A stretch of 32,536 bases of DNA from Lachnospiraceae bacterium (GCA_021199475.1 JAJQHZ010000151.1:1-32536), one strand, 5' to 3'; counted from the first letter of the stretch, positions 16,653 to 25,161 are shown. Made by a program: numbers and translations. The notes: generated by a model not told the origin, from the sequence alone.

Positions 16653-16681
16653 ATAGTAATACATAATTGAACGAAAGTCAA
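16653..16681 (-). promoter_or_regulatory. Promoter of the unknown 182-residue gene
   Basis: On the minus strand TTGACT and TACTAT are separated by 17 bases, about 60 bases before the start. It sits back to back with the ATPase promoter at 16748 in a 235-base AT-rich divergent region. Confidence 0.5.
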
Positions 16682-16747
16682 CTAATAAAATATTAAATAT
16701 ACAATAAATATACCTATACTGGATGAATCAGGAAAAATTCCAGGGGA

Positions 16748-16776
16748 TTGAAATAAGTAATCTCTTGTGGTATACT
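16748..16776 (+). promoter_or_regulatory. Promoter of the DUF4143 ATPase gene
   Basis: TTGAAA and TATACT are separated by exactly 17 bases, 54 bases before the ATPase start. Both hexamers are near consensus. Confidence 0.65.
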
Positions 16777-16829
16777 AAAAGAAATTTAGGGAATTTTACA
16801 CTGAAATATCTTTTGATAGGGGTGATTGG

Positions 16830-18089
16830 ATGGATACTGAAATTAAAAGAGATTCTTATCTGAGACAACTCGTTAACCGCATGGATAATGGTTTAATTAA
16901 AATAGTTACGGGGATTCGCAGATGCGGAAAGTCCTATTTGCTGCGAACGCTGTTCAAAAGGTACTTGCTTGAACGGGGGATCCCGGAAGATCACATTATA
17001 GAAATGGCATTCGACTTGTATGATAACAAGGAATTCAGAGACCCGGAGGTATTCTATCCATGGGCAAAAGAACAGTTAAAAGACGCAGATAAATACTATT
17101 TCCTTTTAGATGAGGTTCAGCTTTTAGAGGAATTTGTAAGTGTGCTCAATGGACTTGCTGATAAAAAGAACTGTGATGTGTTTGTGACAGGAAGCAATGC
17201 GAAGTTTTTATCAAGAGATATCGCCACGGAATTTGGAGGCCGCGGTGATGAGGTTCGCATGTACCCCTTGAGCTTTTCCGAATTTATGAGCGTGTATAAT
17301 GGACATTATTATGATGGTTGGAATGAATATATCATATATGGTGGAATTCCAATTGTTGTATTGGCTGAAACAGATGAGCAGAAGACTGCTCTTTTAGATA
17401 ATTTGTTTAAGGAAACCTATCTCCGGGATATTGTTATTAGAAATAAGGTGAGGAATGTTGGTGAAATGGAGAAATTACTGGATGTTCTTTCATCAGCGAT
17501 TGGCTCTTTGACAAATCCCAATAAATTGCAGAAGACATTTAAAAGCGTGAATCAGTCAAAAATAACGGCAACCACTATAACAAAATATATTGATTATCTT
17601 GAAGATTCGTTTTTAATAGAAGAGGCAAAGAGGTATGACATCAAAGGACGGTCATATATTGGAACGCCCGTGAAATATTACTTTATGGATATGGGTCTTC
17701 GAAATGCGCGATTGAATTTCAGACAGATAGAAGTAACGCACTCCATGGAGAATGTAATATATAATGAATTGAGAAAAAGAGGTTTTAAGGTTGATATTGG
17801 TAATTTAACGATTGCACAGAAGGGCAAATCAGGAAAAATTGAAAAGAAACAATTAGAAGTCGATTTTATTTGTAACAAAGGATCAAAGAGGTATTATATT
17901 CAATCGGCGTATACACTCGAAAATGAGGAAAAGATGGTACAGGAAATCAGGCCGTTTACCCAAATAAATGATTCCTTTAAAAAGATGGTTATCACATCAA
18001 ACACACCGAAACCGTTTTATAATGATGATGGAATTTTGATTATGAATGTATTTGATTTTTTGCTAAAGCCAGATTCGTTAGAACTGTAA
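16830..18089 (+). CDS. AAA_14 / DUF4143 ATPase
   Basis: The 419-residue protein is a typical AAA_14-DUF4143 ATPase, a family common on mobile and accessory DNA whose role is mostly unknown. The P-loop is GIRRCGKSYLLR (residues about 28-39), Walker B is YYFLLDEVQLL, and the sensor segment is VFVTGSNAKFLS. The C-terminal DUF4143 part contains VKYYFMDMGLRNA, then KKQLEVDFICNKGSKRYYIQ, which resembles a PD-(D/E)xK nuclease-like core. It is AT-rich, has its own promoter and terminator, and shares only the divergent region with the unknown gene at 16046. It is intact; there is no sign of frameshift. Neighbouring deletion scars suggest this spot receives and loses DNA. Confidence 0.9.
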   Translation: MDTEIKRDSYLRQLVNRMDNGLIKIVTGIRRCGKSYLLRTLFKRYLLERGIPEDHIIEMAFDLYDNKEFRDPEVFYPWAKEQLKDADKYYFLLDEVQLLEEFVSVLNGLADKKNCDVFVTGSNAKFLSRDIATEFGGRGDEVRMYPLSFSEFMSVYNGHYYDGWNEYIIYGGIPIVVLAETDEQKTALLDNLFKETYLRDIVIRNKVRNVGEMEKLLDVLSSAIGSLTNPNKLQKTFKSVNQSKITATTITKYIDYLEDSFLIEEAKRYDIKGRSYIGTPVKYYFMDMGLRNARLNFRQIEVTHSMENVIYNELRKRGFKVDIGNLTIAQKGKSGKIEKKQLEVDFICNKGSKRYYIQSAYTLENEEKMVQEIRPFTQINDSFKKMVITSNTPKPFYNDDGILIMNVFDFLLKPDSLEL

Positions 18090-18094
18090 CTTCT

Positions 18095-18133
18095 AAAAGA
18101 TATTTCGGAATGTTTTACTAGAAATATCTTTTT
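18095..18133 (+). terminator. Terminator of the DUF4143 ATPase gene
   Basis: A perfect 12-base-pair stem (AAAAGATATTTC / GAAATATCTTTT, 14-base loop) ends in a T-run, six bases after the ATPase stop. It can also act for minus-strand transcripts because the arms carry A/T ends. Confidence 0.75.
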
Positions 18134-18217
18134 GCTGTAATGATACTCCGTATTCAGATCAGCGGCCCATTTAGGATAGGAGACAATACTACACTCCACG
18201 GAAGGAAGGATGGAGAT

Positions 18218-18300
18218 ATGCCAGAAGCGCGATTCGAGAAAAATCGGATGCGAAGGGCAACGGAAGGCTGGAGGTTTACATCCAGGAGAGTTTTCTGAAT
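18218..18300 (+). pseudogene. Remnant of a YesN-type response regulator with an internal deletion
   Basis: The segment matches the response regulator gene at 7855 in two pieces: 18218-18236 with 8125-8143 (end of the receiver domain, YARSAI), and 18228-18299 with 8444-8515 (KSDA-GNGRLEVYIQESF). About 64 of 72 bases agree in the second piece. The pieces share GCGATTC, which occurs at both parental sites, so a deletion of about 310 bases between these short repeats explains the join. The reading frame runs on into the AraC-like fragment without a stop. Confidence 0.8.
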
Positions 18301-18360
18301 ATTGTAATGTTCGAAATTCTGAATCAGGGAACAACGATAGAAAAAACAGGTGGATTGATT

Positions 18361-18864
18361 ATGAGTACTTCAACCGTCAAGCATGAAATTTTTAATTATA
18401 CAAATCCGCCGTTCACGTTTAATGAGCTTCGCTCTGACATGACCGGTCCTTATATTTATGACCCGCACTGGCACGAGGACCTTGAAATCGTTTACAATCT
18501 GAAAGGAAATAACCGTCACATTATTAACGGAAAAAGCTATGATGCCGCGCCGGGTCGGCTTATTACGATTAACTCAGAGTTTGTACATAATGTATTTACA
18601 GATCCTTCACTGAGAGAACAAAAGGAACTTGCCGGTTTTCTGGTGATCATCAGCAGGGAATTTCTGGATGATAATTTTCCTCAGTATCAGGAATTGTATT
18701 TTACAAATACGAAAGAGCAGGCGTCGGAAGAGACAGTACACTGTATCCGCAAGATTATGTCCTTTTACGCCCGAACGGAGCAGGCGGCTACGACGGACTT
18801 GCGGAAGTACAGTCTGCATCGGCAGTGTTTGCTATCAAATTTGCATTTGGCTGGTATGGACTGA
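18361..18864 (+). pseudogene. AraC-family regulator truncated to its N-terminal cupin domain
   Basis: The frame codes for 167 residues. The N-terminal part is an AraC-type sugar-sensing cupin: GPYIYDPHWHEDLEIVYNLKG, then HIINGKSYDAAPGRLITINS and FVHNVF. The C-terminal AraC HTH (about 100 residues) is missing: after about residue 140 the frame continues out of register into the end of a GPH transporter gene and stops. So it should bind a ligand but not DNA. AGGTGG lies eight bases before the ATG at 18361. A longer frame opens at 18307, but the extra residues belong to the response-regulator remnant. The original gene probably controlled the transporter whose 3' end is now fused to it. Confidence 0.8.
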
Positions 18865-18962
18865 TTATTGCGGTACTGCTTCTGATTGTCGTATTCTTTA
18901 TGGACATTGATAAGTATAAGGATCAGGTGGAAGCAACACTGGCCAAGAAGCATCTTTCATAA
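18783..18962 (+). pseudogene. C-terminal remnant of a GPH-family sugar symporter
   Basis: In a frame different from the AraC fragment, the DNA codes for GGYDGLAEVQSASAVFAIKF, then a hydrophobic helix (LIIAVLLLIVVFFM) and DIDKYKDQVEATLAKKHLS before TAA at 18960. The end of the intact transporter at 23607 reads AGYDATLETQSASAVSAIRF, then a helix and NVEKYAPEYRVANAKKDA, so this is the last 55-60 codons of a related gene. There is no start or ribosome site in frame; the rest was deleted together with the AraC HTH. Confidence 0.85.
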
Positions 18963-18979
18963 AGGATAGTAGCATCAAA

Positions 18980-19036
18980 GGCGCAGGGGTACGCTGCGCC
19001 GCGCACACGGGCAGGGCTGAAAAATTACCCTGCCCG
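18980..19036 (+). terminator. Two tandem GC-rich hairpins
   Basis: GGCGCAG / CTGCGCC (seven pairs, 18980-19000) is followed by CGGGCAGGG / CCCTGCCCG (nine pairs, 19008-19036). Neither has a T-run, so they are more likely leftover 3'-end structures of the lost symporter gene, or an mRNA leader of the next gene, than strong terminators. Confidence 0.4.
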
Positions 19037-19056
19037 ATTCATAAAAGGAGAACTCT

Positions 19057-19899
19057 ATGATTACGTTTCGAACAGAGAAAGTAACCGGCCGTGTCACTCG
19101 TATTTATGCAGTCTGCACGGAACTGTGCTATCTGGTGGAAGGGGATGACAGGGCTGCGCTCATTGATACCGGGAGCGGCTTCGGAAGCCTGCGCCAGGTG
19201 GTGGATCAGCTGACGGACAAGCCGCTGATTGTGCTTCTTACCCATGGTCATACGGATCATGCGATGGGGTGCGGAGAATTTATGGATTGCGACAAGTATC
19301 TGAGTCATGTTGACGAATACATTTATGATTTGCATGGCGATGATAAGTTCCGTCATGAGGGTATGGCTCTGGCAGAGGATGGGGTGGTCGTGACGGAAGA
19401 GGACTATATTCCAACGATACCGTTTTCTTCTTACAGGGATTTAAAAGAGGGGGACCGCTTTGATCTTGGCGGCGAGAGCATTGAGATTTATGAACTGCCG
19501 GGACATACCAAAGGCTCCGTGGTGATGCTGCTTAAAAACGAAAGAATGCTGTTGCTTGGAGATGCCTGCAATGGCTTTACCTTTATGCATGAGAATCATT
19601 CAATTTCGATCGAGCATTATGAGGAAAATCTGAAAAAAGTCAAAGAAAAGGTCGCCGGTAAATACGACCGTATTCTGCTTTCTCATGGAAACGGAGAAGC
19701 ACCTCTGGATATCATCGATGGCGTAATCGGGGTCTGCGAAGACATCAAGGTCGGAAATACAGACGATCTGCCAATGGAATTTCGGGGTAAGAAGGGCTGG
19801 ATTGCCAAGGCAATGGGGCCGAATGGGCGCATTGACGGAGGGACAGGCAACATTGTGTATTCAAAAGAACAGATATGGACGGACGGAAGTCTGTGCTGA
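19057..19899 (+). CDS. Metallo-beta-lactamase-fold hydrolase
   Basis: The 280-residue cytoplasmic enzyme has the binuclear metal motif LLTHGHTDHAMG (residues about 67-78). It also has a third metal ligand in ELPGHTKGS, the bridging Asp in LLLGDACNG and a final His in LLSHGNGEA. Members hydrolyse esters, lactones, thioesters or phosphodiesters; the substrate cannot be assigned. There is a good AAGGAG site. The next gene, an esterase, starts 11 bases after its stop and they surely share a transcript, so it may act on a product or lactone related to that esterase's ester substrate. No regulator remains in front, only the deletion scar. Confidence 0.88.
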   Translation: MITFRTEKVTGRVTRIYAVCTELCYLVEGDDRAALIDTGSGFGSLRQVVDQLTDKPLIVLLTHGHTDHAMGCGEFMDCDKYLSHVDEYIYDLHGDDKFRHEGMALAEDGVVVTEEDYIPTIPFSSYRDLKEGDRFDLGGESIEIYELPGHTKGSVVMLLKNERMLLLGDACNGFTFMHENHSISIEHYEENLKKVKEKVAGKYDRILLSHGNGEAPLDIIDGVIGVCEDIKVGNTDDLPMEFRGKKGWIAKAMGPNGRIDGGTGNIVYSKEQIWTDGSLC

Positions 19900-19909
19900 G
19901 GAGGAAACT

Positions 19910-20794
19910 ATGTCACAGGCAAGCGATACGATAAGAATCGAATTTAAAAAGGGAGACGATATCCGAGATGCAGGACTGACCACGCCAGATGATGTGCAGC
20001 GCTTTGACGATATCCGCTATGGCAATGACGCGGATTGCCAGCTGCTGGACGTCTATCGGCCAAAGGATAAAGAGGGAGATGTCCTGCCGGTGATCATCAG
20101 CATTCACGGCGGCGGCTGGGTGTATGGAGACAAAGAGCGTTATCAGTTCTACTGTATGAGTCTGGCCGAGAGAGGGTTTGCGGTAGTGAATTTCACTTAC
20201 CGCCTCGCGCCGGAGTATAAGTTTCCGGCGAGCCAGGAGGATACCAATCTGGTGGTAACCTGGGTGCTCGCCCATGCGGAAGAGTATGGAATGGATAAGG
20301 AGCATGTGTTTATCGTGGGAGATTCTGCGGGCGCCCATGCGGCGGGGCTTTATGCGGGCATCTGCACGAATCCGGAGTATGCCGCGCAGTTCCCGTTTAC
20401 GGTGCCGGAAGGATTTCGCCCCACGGCGATTGCGCTGAACTGCGGCGCTTACTGGATGGATGAAAAAGTGGGTATGGATGGCCTGACTATGGCCTTGATG
20501 GAAGACCTGTTTGAGGATGGGGCCACAGAGGAAAATATGGAGAAAATCTGTGTGCCGAAGGTCATCACGGAGAATTATGTTCCTGCGTATTTTATGACCT
20601 GCACCGGGGATTTTCTGCTGACACAGGCATCGCTCCTCTACAACAGGCTGCTGGAATGCCGCATACCCTGTGAGTTTCAGTTCTACGGCGATAAGGACCA
20701 TGAGCTGGGGCATGTCTTTCACTTAAATATGAAGCTGGAGATGGCCGCAAAGTGCAATGATGCGCAGTGCGAGTTCTTCCGGAAATTTCTGTGA
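19910..20794 (+). CDS. Alpha/beta-hydrolase, HSL (hormone-sensitive lipase)-type carboxylesterase
   Basis: The 294-residue esterase has the family oxyanion motif IHGGGW (residues about 64-69), nucleophile Ser139 in GDSAGA, Asp234 in TGDFLLT and His264 in KDHELGH, so the triad is complete. No signal peptide is visible, so it acts on imported short-chain or aryl esters. GAGGAGG precedes the ATG at 19910; an earlier in-frame GTG-type start at 19802 would overlap the metallo-hydrolase and is unlikely. Its last 55 residues have a close relative in the remnant at 6533. A truncated GH3 gene begins only 31 bases after the stop, so a deletion seems to have joined the two. The plant-phenolic setting suggests acyl or phenolic esters of sugars, by inference. 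Confidence 0.9.
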   Translation: MSQASDTIRIEFKKGDDIRDAGLTTPDDVQRFDDIRYGNDADCQLLDVYRPKDKEGDVLPVIISIHGGGWVYGDKERYQFYCMSLAERGFAVVNFTYRLAPEYKFPASQEDTNLVVTWVLAHAEEYGMDKEHVFIVGDSAGAHAAGLYAGICTNPEYAAQFPFTVPEGFRPTAIALNCGAYWMDEKVGMDGLTMALMEDLFEDGATEENMEKICVPKVITENYVPAYFMTCTGDFLLTQASLLYNRLLECRIPCEFQFYGDKDHELGHVFHLNMKLEMAAKCNDAQCEFFRKFL

Positions 20795-20825
20795 AAGAAG
20801 CTTCCCGGCGGGGTCTTCCTTTTGA

Positions 20826-22427
20826 AAGGATACGGCAGGCCGCGAGACGGTACAGGTGTATGCATCCTGTCCGCAGGAGCGTATGGCAAAAGAGTACCGC
20901 AGGCTGGTCGGTTACGCGAAGACAAGGGAACTCAGACCTGGAGAAAGCGAGAAGCTGGAAATCTGCTTTACTGCATATGATCTGGCTTCCTATTGTGAGA
21001 AAACACCAGGCTGGGTGCTGGAAAAAGGATTGTATGAGGTCTTTGTGGGAAACAGCCTCGAAAACGCGGCACTGAAAGGAACCATCAACCTTGACGAGGA
21101 TACTGTGCTGGTAAAAACGGAGCATATTTGTTCATTGCAGAAGGGAATGTCCGACACATCCATATCCATCGGGGCTGACGCAGAGAAGGAGCCGGAAGCT
21201 GCAAAGAGCACGGACGGCGCAGAAATAAATGCTGCAGACTGCCTGCGTGAGCTTCAGGGCTCCCGGGAAAAGGTACAGGCACGCCGTGAAGCCGTTCTGA
21301 GCCAGTCGAAAAGTGCGGGCACTCCCATCTTCCGTCTTGCATTTGACAGCGTGGACTTTTGTACCGGGACGGTTCTTTACGGAAAAGAATACGAGCGGAT
21401 TTCGAATAAAGTGAAAGAGTTTGTGGATGATCTGACAGAGGACCAGCTGGTCAGACTTGCGACCGGCGACCCCGGACAGGGGATGCTTGCCGCTGTTGGC
21501 TCCGCGGGCATTTCGGTGCCCGGCTCGGCGGCGCAGAGCAGTGATTGCGCGAAGGAACAGGGACTGGCAGATATTGTGTTCGCGGATGGCCCGGCGGGGC
21601 TGCGCCTGAACAAAAGCTATTTTGTGAAGGACGGCAGGGTTGTGAAGGAACCGTTCGAGAAAGGCCTGGAGGGCGGTTATCTCTGCAGGAATCAGGAAGA
21701 ACCAGAAGGAATAGAATATTTCCAGTATTGTACGGCGTTTCCGGTCGGAACTGCGCTGGCGCAGACCTGGGATCAGACTCTGGTGGCGGAGGTTGGCAAG
21801 GCAGCCGGAGAGGAAATGCAGATGCTGCTGATTACTTCGTGGCTGGCACCCGGCATGAATATCCAGCGGAATCCGCTGTGCGGAAGAAATTTCGAGTACT
21901 ATTCGGAGGATCCCCTGCTGACCGGAAGGACTGCGGCGGCGATGACGGACGGCGTGCAGTCACAGAAGGGCTGCGGCACGACCATCAAGCATTTTGCCTG
22001 CAACAATCAGGAGGACAACCGGCAGGGCTCGGATTCGATTCTCTCGGAACGCACCCTGCGCGAAATTTACCTGAAAGGGTTTGAGATTGCCATCAGGGAA
22101 TCTCAGCCCATGATGATCATGACCAGTTATAATAAGATCAACGGTGTCCATGCCGCGAACAACTACGATCTCTGTACGAAAGCGGCCAGAGACGAGTGGG
22201 GCTTCATGGGCTTTATCATGACGGACTGGACAACCACCCACAATGGTCCGGACTGCACTGCTGCAGGCTGCATGCGCGCCGGGAACGATATGGTCATGCC
22301 AGGGAGGATTGAGGATCAGGAGAATGTCCGGCAGGCATTGCACGATGGAACCCTCGATGAAAAGGATCTGAAAGCATGCATCTGCCATCTGGTAAACATC
22401 ATCTGGCAGTCGAATATGTATGAATAA
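20826..22427 (+). pseudogene. GH3 beta-glucosidase (permuted domain order), 5'-truncated
   Basis: The frame opens right after a stop at 20823, with the middle of a fibronectin-III-like domain (DTAGRETVQVYASCP, KEYRRLVGYAKTREL, YEVFVGNS). It then continues into a complete-looking GH3 N-terminal barrel: FADGPAGLRL, YCTAFPVGTALAQTWD, RNFEYYSEDPLLTGR, CGTTIKHFACNNQE, and nucleophile Asp in FIMTDWTT. Some clostridial and ruminal GH3 enzymes carry the C-domain first (C, FnIII, N). Here the C-domain, which supplies the acid/base, and the start of FnIII are gone, and no good start codon or ribosome site precedes the frame (GTG at 20856, ATG at 20886). An active glucosidase is unlikely, though the barrel could fold. 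The 5' end directly abuts the esterase gene. Confidence 0.75.
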
Positions 22428-22472
22428 AGGTTTTTACATTAAGGTTTTTCATTAGAAAGCAGACACAAAATG

Positions 22473-23402
22473 CTATTTGAACTCCGCAGGAATGTCGGCA
22501 GTCACCGTTTTCTGCACCAGATCAACAAAGCACTTCGCCATCGGCGAAAGATCGTCATTGTTCCGATAGCAGAGGTCTACGGAGATGGTTGTGCGGGGAA
22601 GGATCGAAGCGCTTGCGAACGGGGCGTTCTCCGGGAAGTTGCCGTCCTCCGGCCGGTTTGTCATGTATTCGGCCAGAATCGCGATGCCCATTCCCTTCGT
22701 AACCAGATCCAGGACACTGTCTGCCCGGTGGCAGATGAAGGCGATTTTGGGAGAAAAACCGACACGGTAACAGCAGTCCAGAATCAGCTGGTGTACGGTG
22801 GTATTCTCCGCAAGAGCGATAAAGGTCTCATCCCGCAGCTGCTCCAGACGAAGCTCTTTTTCACCGGAGAGAGGATGTGTTCTGGGAAGAATACAGACCA
22901 GCGAATCATCCAGATAGTGAATCCTTTCGAAAGACATGCCTGCCAGATTGCGCTCCGGAAGATGTGCAAAGATTACATCGCATTTGCGATTTTGAAGCTG
23001 CGATGCGAGATCGTCCGGATCGCCTTCAAACATCTGAATGCTGCTGCTGGGATACTGCTTTTTGAAATTGGCAATCAGGGTTGTAATGCCATATTTCGCG
23101 GTAGCAGCGATGGTACCTATTGTCACGCGGCCGCGTTCGGATTCCAGCTCGTTTTGCAGAGCGGAGGTGTAACTATACTGAGTCTGAACGATGGTATTGG
23201 CATAGGGGAGCAGTAGTTTGCCGTATTTTGACAGAGCGACCCGCCGCGAGGAGCGGTCAAACAGTGACACGCCGAGCTCTTTTTCCATGGAAATAATGTG
23301 TTTGGACAGAGTGGACTGTCCGATAAAGAGCCGATCCGCAGCCTCCAGATAATTGGAACAGTCCGCAAGTACGGTAAATTCACGAAAATATTCAATGTTC
23401 AT
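22473..23402 (-). CDS. LysR-family transcriptional regulator
   Basis: The 309-residue regulator has the N-terminal HTH MNIEYFREFTVLADCSNYLE, then AADRLFIGQSTLSKHI and VALSKYG, and a LysR substrate-binding domain starting near residue 90 (GRVTIGTIAATAKYG). I start it at the ATG at 23402, where the canonical HTH begins after a GTGAGG; the extension to 23486 is not family-like and would overlap the operator. It diverges from the GPH transporter at 23607 and a LysR box (23461-23475) lies between. It is therefore the likely regulator of the transporter and perhaps of the esterase, tannase and GH65 genes downstream. It is not closely similar to the LysR at 159. Confidence 0.9.
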   Translation of the reverse strand: MNIEYFREFTVLADCSNYLEAADRLFIGQSTLSKHIISMEKELGVSLFDRSSRRVALSKYGKLLLPYANTIVQTQYSYTSALQNELESERGRVTIGTIAATAKYGITTLIANFKKQYPSSSIQMFEGDPDDLASQLQNRKCDVIFAHLPERNLAGMSFERIHYLDDSLVCILPRTHPLSGEKELRLEQLRDETFIALAENTTVHQLILDCCYRVGFSPKIAFICHRADSVLDLVTKGMGIAILAEYMTNRPEDGNFPENAPFASASILPRTTISVDLCYRNNDDLSPMAKCFVDLVQKTVTADIPAEFK

Positions 23403-23460
23403 ATCGACAAACCTCACAAAGCAGATGACAGATATTACACGAAAACCGGAAATATTCACA

Positions 23461-23475
23461 ATTCCGTTCTGGAAT
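23461..23475. promoter_or_regulatory. LysR box (ATTCC-N5-GGAAT, T-N11-A type)
   Basis: ATTCCGTTCTGGAAT is a perfect interrupted palindrome with a T-N11-A core, 59 bases upstream of the LysR start and just ahead of the transporter promoter. Its half-site differs from the boxes at 1101 and 3350. A further AATTCGAATT palindrome lies at 23489-23498. Confidence 0.6.
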
Positions 23476-23495
23476 AGATTGTACATGAATTCGAA

Positions 23496-23524
23496 TTGCT
23501 TGTCAATCGTGTATAGTTTATAAT
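23496..23524 (+). promoter_or_regulatory. Candidate promoter of the GPH transporter gene
   Basis: TTGCTT and a consensus TATAAT are separated by 17 bases, about 80 bases upstream of the start. The LysR box lies 20 bases before the -35, a position suited to activation. Confidence 0.5.
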
Positions 23525-23545
23525 TTGTTTAGATTTAAAAGATGT

Positions 23546-23570
23546 CAGCCGTGTCCGGGATGAACGGCTG
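23546..23570 (+). other. Leader hairpin before the GPH transporter
   Basis: CAGCCGT and ACGGCTG form a perfect seven-base-pair stem with an eleven-base loop in the transporter's 5' leader, ending 25 bases before the AAAGGAGG ribosome site. It may stabilise the mRNA; I see no riboswitch consensus. Confidence 0.35.
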
Positions 23571-23606
23571 GCTCGAATCTATCATCAACCAAAGGAGGTT
23601 TTACAA

Positions 23607-24968
23607 ATGAATGCAAACAAAAAAGTCCCATTATGGCGGAAGACTCTGTATGGTCTCGGCACAGGCGGCGGTAATATTTTCAGTCAGATTGGCGCTGCAT
23701 TCCTGCTGAGCTACTATACGGATACCGCGCTGATGGGCGCAGCTGCGATCGGCACCATGTTCGTGGTCTGCCGTATCTTTGACGGATTCAGTGACCTGTT
23801 GATGGGCATGGTCGTGGACAAAACGGATACGAAGTGGGGCAAAGCCCGTCCGTGGGTGATTCTTTCCGGCCCGCTGACCTTTTTGGGGATTGTGTTGTTA
23901 ATGCATGTCCCGGCGGGAGCGTCCGACGGCACGAAACTGGTTTACGCATACCTTACCTACATATTTATGTCCGTGATTGTTTACACAATATTCGGTATCG
24001 CGAACACCGCCATGCTTCCGCTGATGACACGCGACCCGAAAGACAGCACGATGCTGGCGACATTTTCCGCGGTAGGAAACAATATTATCGGTCTGATCGC
24101 CGGTTCTGCGATTACACCATTGGTGCTGTCGCTGGGCTGGCACTGGTCAAGCATTATTCTCGGACTGATTGCCGGCGGACTGATTTTGATTTCCGGTTTG
24201 CTTAATAAAGAAATCGGAATGGATGAAGGAGAAGCACAGAAGGATATCAATGCCGGACCAAAGCCAACGATTGGCGAGCAGCTTCCGTCTGTTTTAAAGA
24301 ATAAGTATTTCTGGCTGCTGCTTCTGATCGGTGTCTTCAGCCTGCTGATGAATGCAAATGCGATCGCTGCTCAGACCTATTTTTGCAATGCGGTTCTGAA
24401 CAATCCGATGTTTATGTCTACCCTGATCGCTGCCGGTCAGGCTCCTGGCATCATCATTCTGCTTCTGATGCCTGCAATTTCGAACAAGTGGTCGAAACAG
24501 TTTTTCCTGGAGATTGGCGCAGTGCTGCTTATTATCGGTTTTGTGATTGCAGGTCTTGCGGGAACCAATACTACTCTGATTATTATCGGTGTCATCATCC
24601 GTTCACTGGGTGCCGGTCCGCTGCTGAGCGCGGTGTTCGCTCTGGTTCCGGATGTGGTAGAATATGGTTATTGGAAGTTCGGTATGCGTTCGGAAGGTTT
24701 GATTTCCTCCGCACAGTCGATTGGTTCTAAGATCGGTATGGGATTTGGCTCCGGTATGTGCGCATGGATTCTGGCTTCTGCCGGTTATGACGCGACGCTG
24801 GAAACGCAGAGCGCTTCAGCGGTCAGCGCAATCCGGTTCGACTATACGTACATGGGAGCAATCTTTGGCGTCATCATTCTTGTCCTTGTTATTTTGACGA
24901 ATGTTGAGAAGTATGCTCCGGAATATCGCGTGGCAAACGCAAAGAAAGATGCGGCTCTGGCGAAATAA
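23607..24968 (+). CDS. GPH-family sugar:cation symporter (MFS)
   Basis: The 453-residue protein has twelve hydrophobic segments and the GPH signatures near its N-terminus: LWRKTLYGLGTGGGNIF, then FDGFSDLLMGMVVDKT and KWGKARPWVILSGP. GPH permeases import glycosides, oligosaccharides or glucuronides with H+ or Na+ (melibiose and xyloside carriers are examples). The strong AAAGGAGG site and the LysR box upstream fit an inducible carrier. Here it may bring in a plant glycoside or galloyl sugar for the esterases and GH65 enzyme that follow, but the substrate cannot be read from sequence. A fragment of a close relative survives at 18783-18962. Confidence 0.93.
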   Translation: MNANKKVPLWRKTLYGLGTGGGNIFSQIGAAFLLSYYTDTALMGAAAIGTMFVVCRIFDGFSDLLMGMVVDKTDTKWGKARPWVILSGPLTFLGIVLLMHVPAGASDGTKLVYAYLTYIFMSVIVYTIFGIANTAMLPLMTRDPKDSTMLATFSAVGNNIIGLIAGSAITPLVLSLGWHWSSIILGLIAGGLILISGLLNKEIGMDEGEAQKDINAGPKPTIGEQLPSVLKNKYFWLLLLIGVFSLLMNANAIAAQTYFCNAVLNNPMFMSTLIAAGQAPGIIILLLMPAISNKWSKQFFLEIGAVLLIIGFVIAGLAGTNTTLIIIGVIIRSLGAGPLLSAVFALVPDVVEYGYWKFGMRSEGLISSAQSIGSKIGMGFGSGMCAWILASAGYDATLETQSASAVSAIRFDYTYMGAIFGVIILVLVILTNVEKYAPEYRVANAKKDAALAK

Positions 24969-25161
24969 ATGAAAACGGAAGAAGCGTTTATACGATGAAA
25001 CGGATGTAACAGATTCCCGATGCCGGGGCAGCGGAAGCGTTGGTCTTCGGCTGTCCTGGCATTTATCGTAAGATCGTCTTCCATGGGAAGCCCACATTCT
25101 CGATTCGAAATGCAAACCGGGATAGGTTTCAAAGTAATCTGTTTAGAAAGTGAGGAATATA

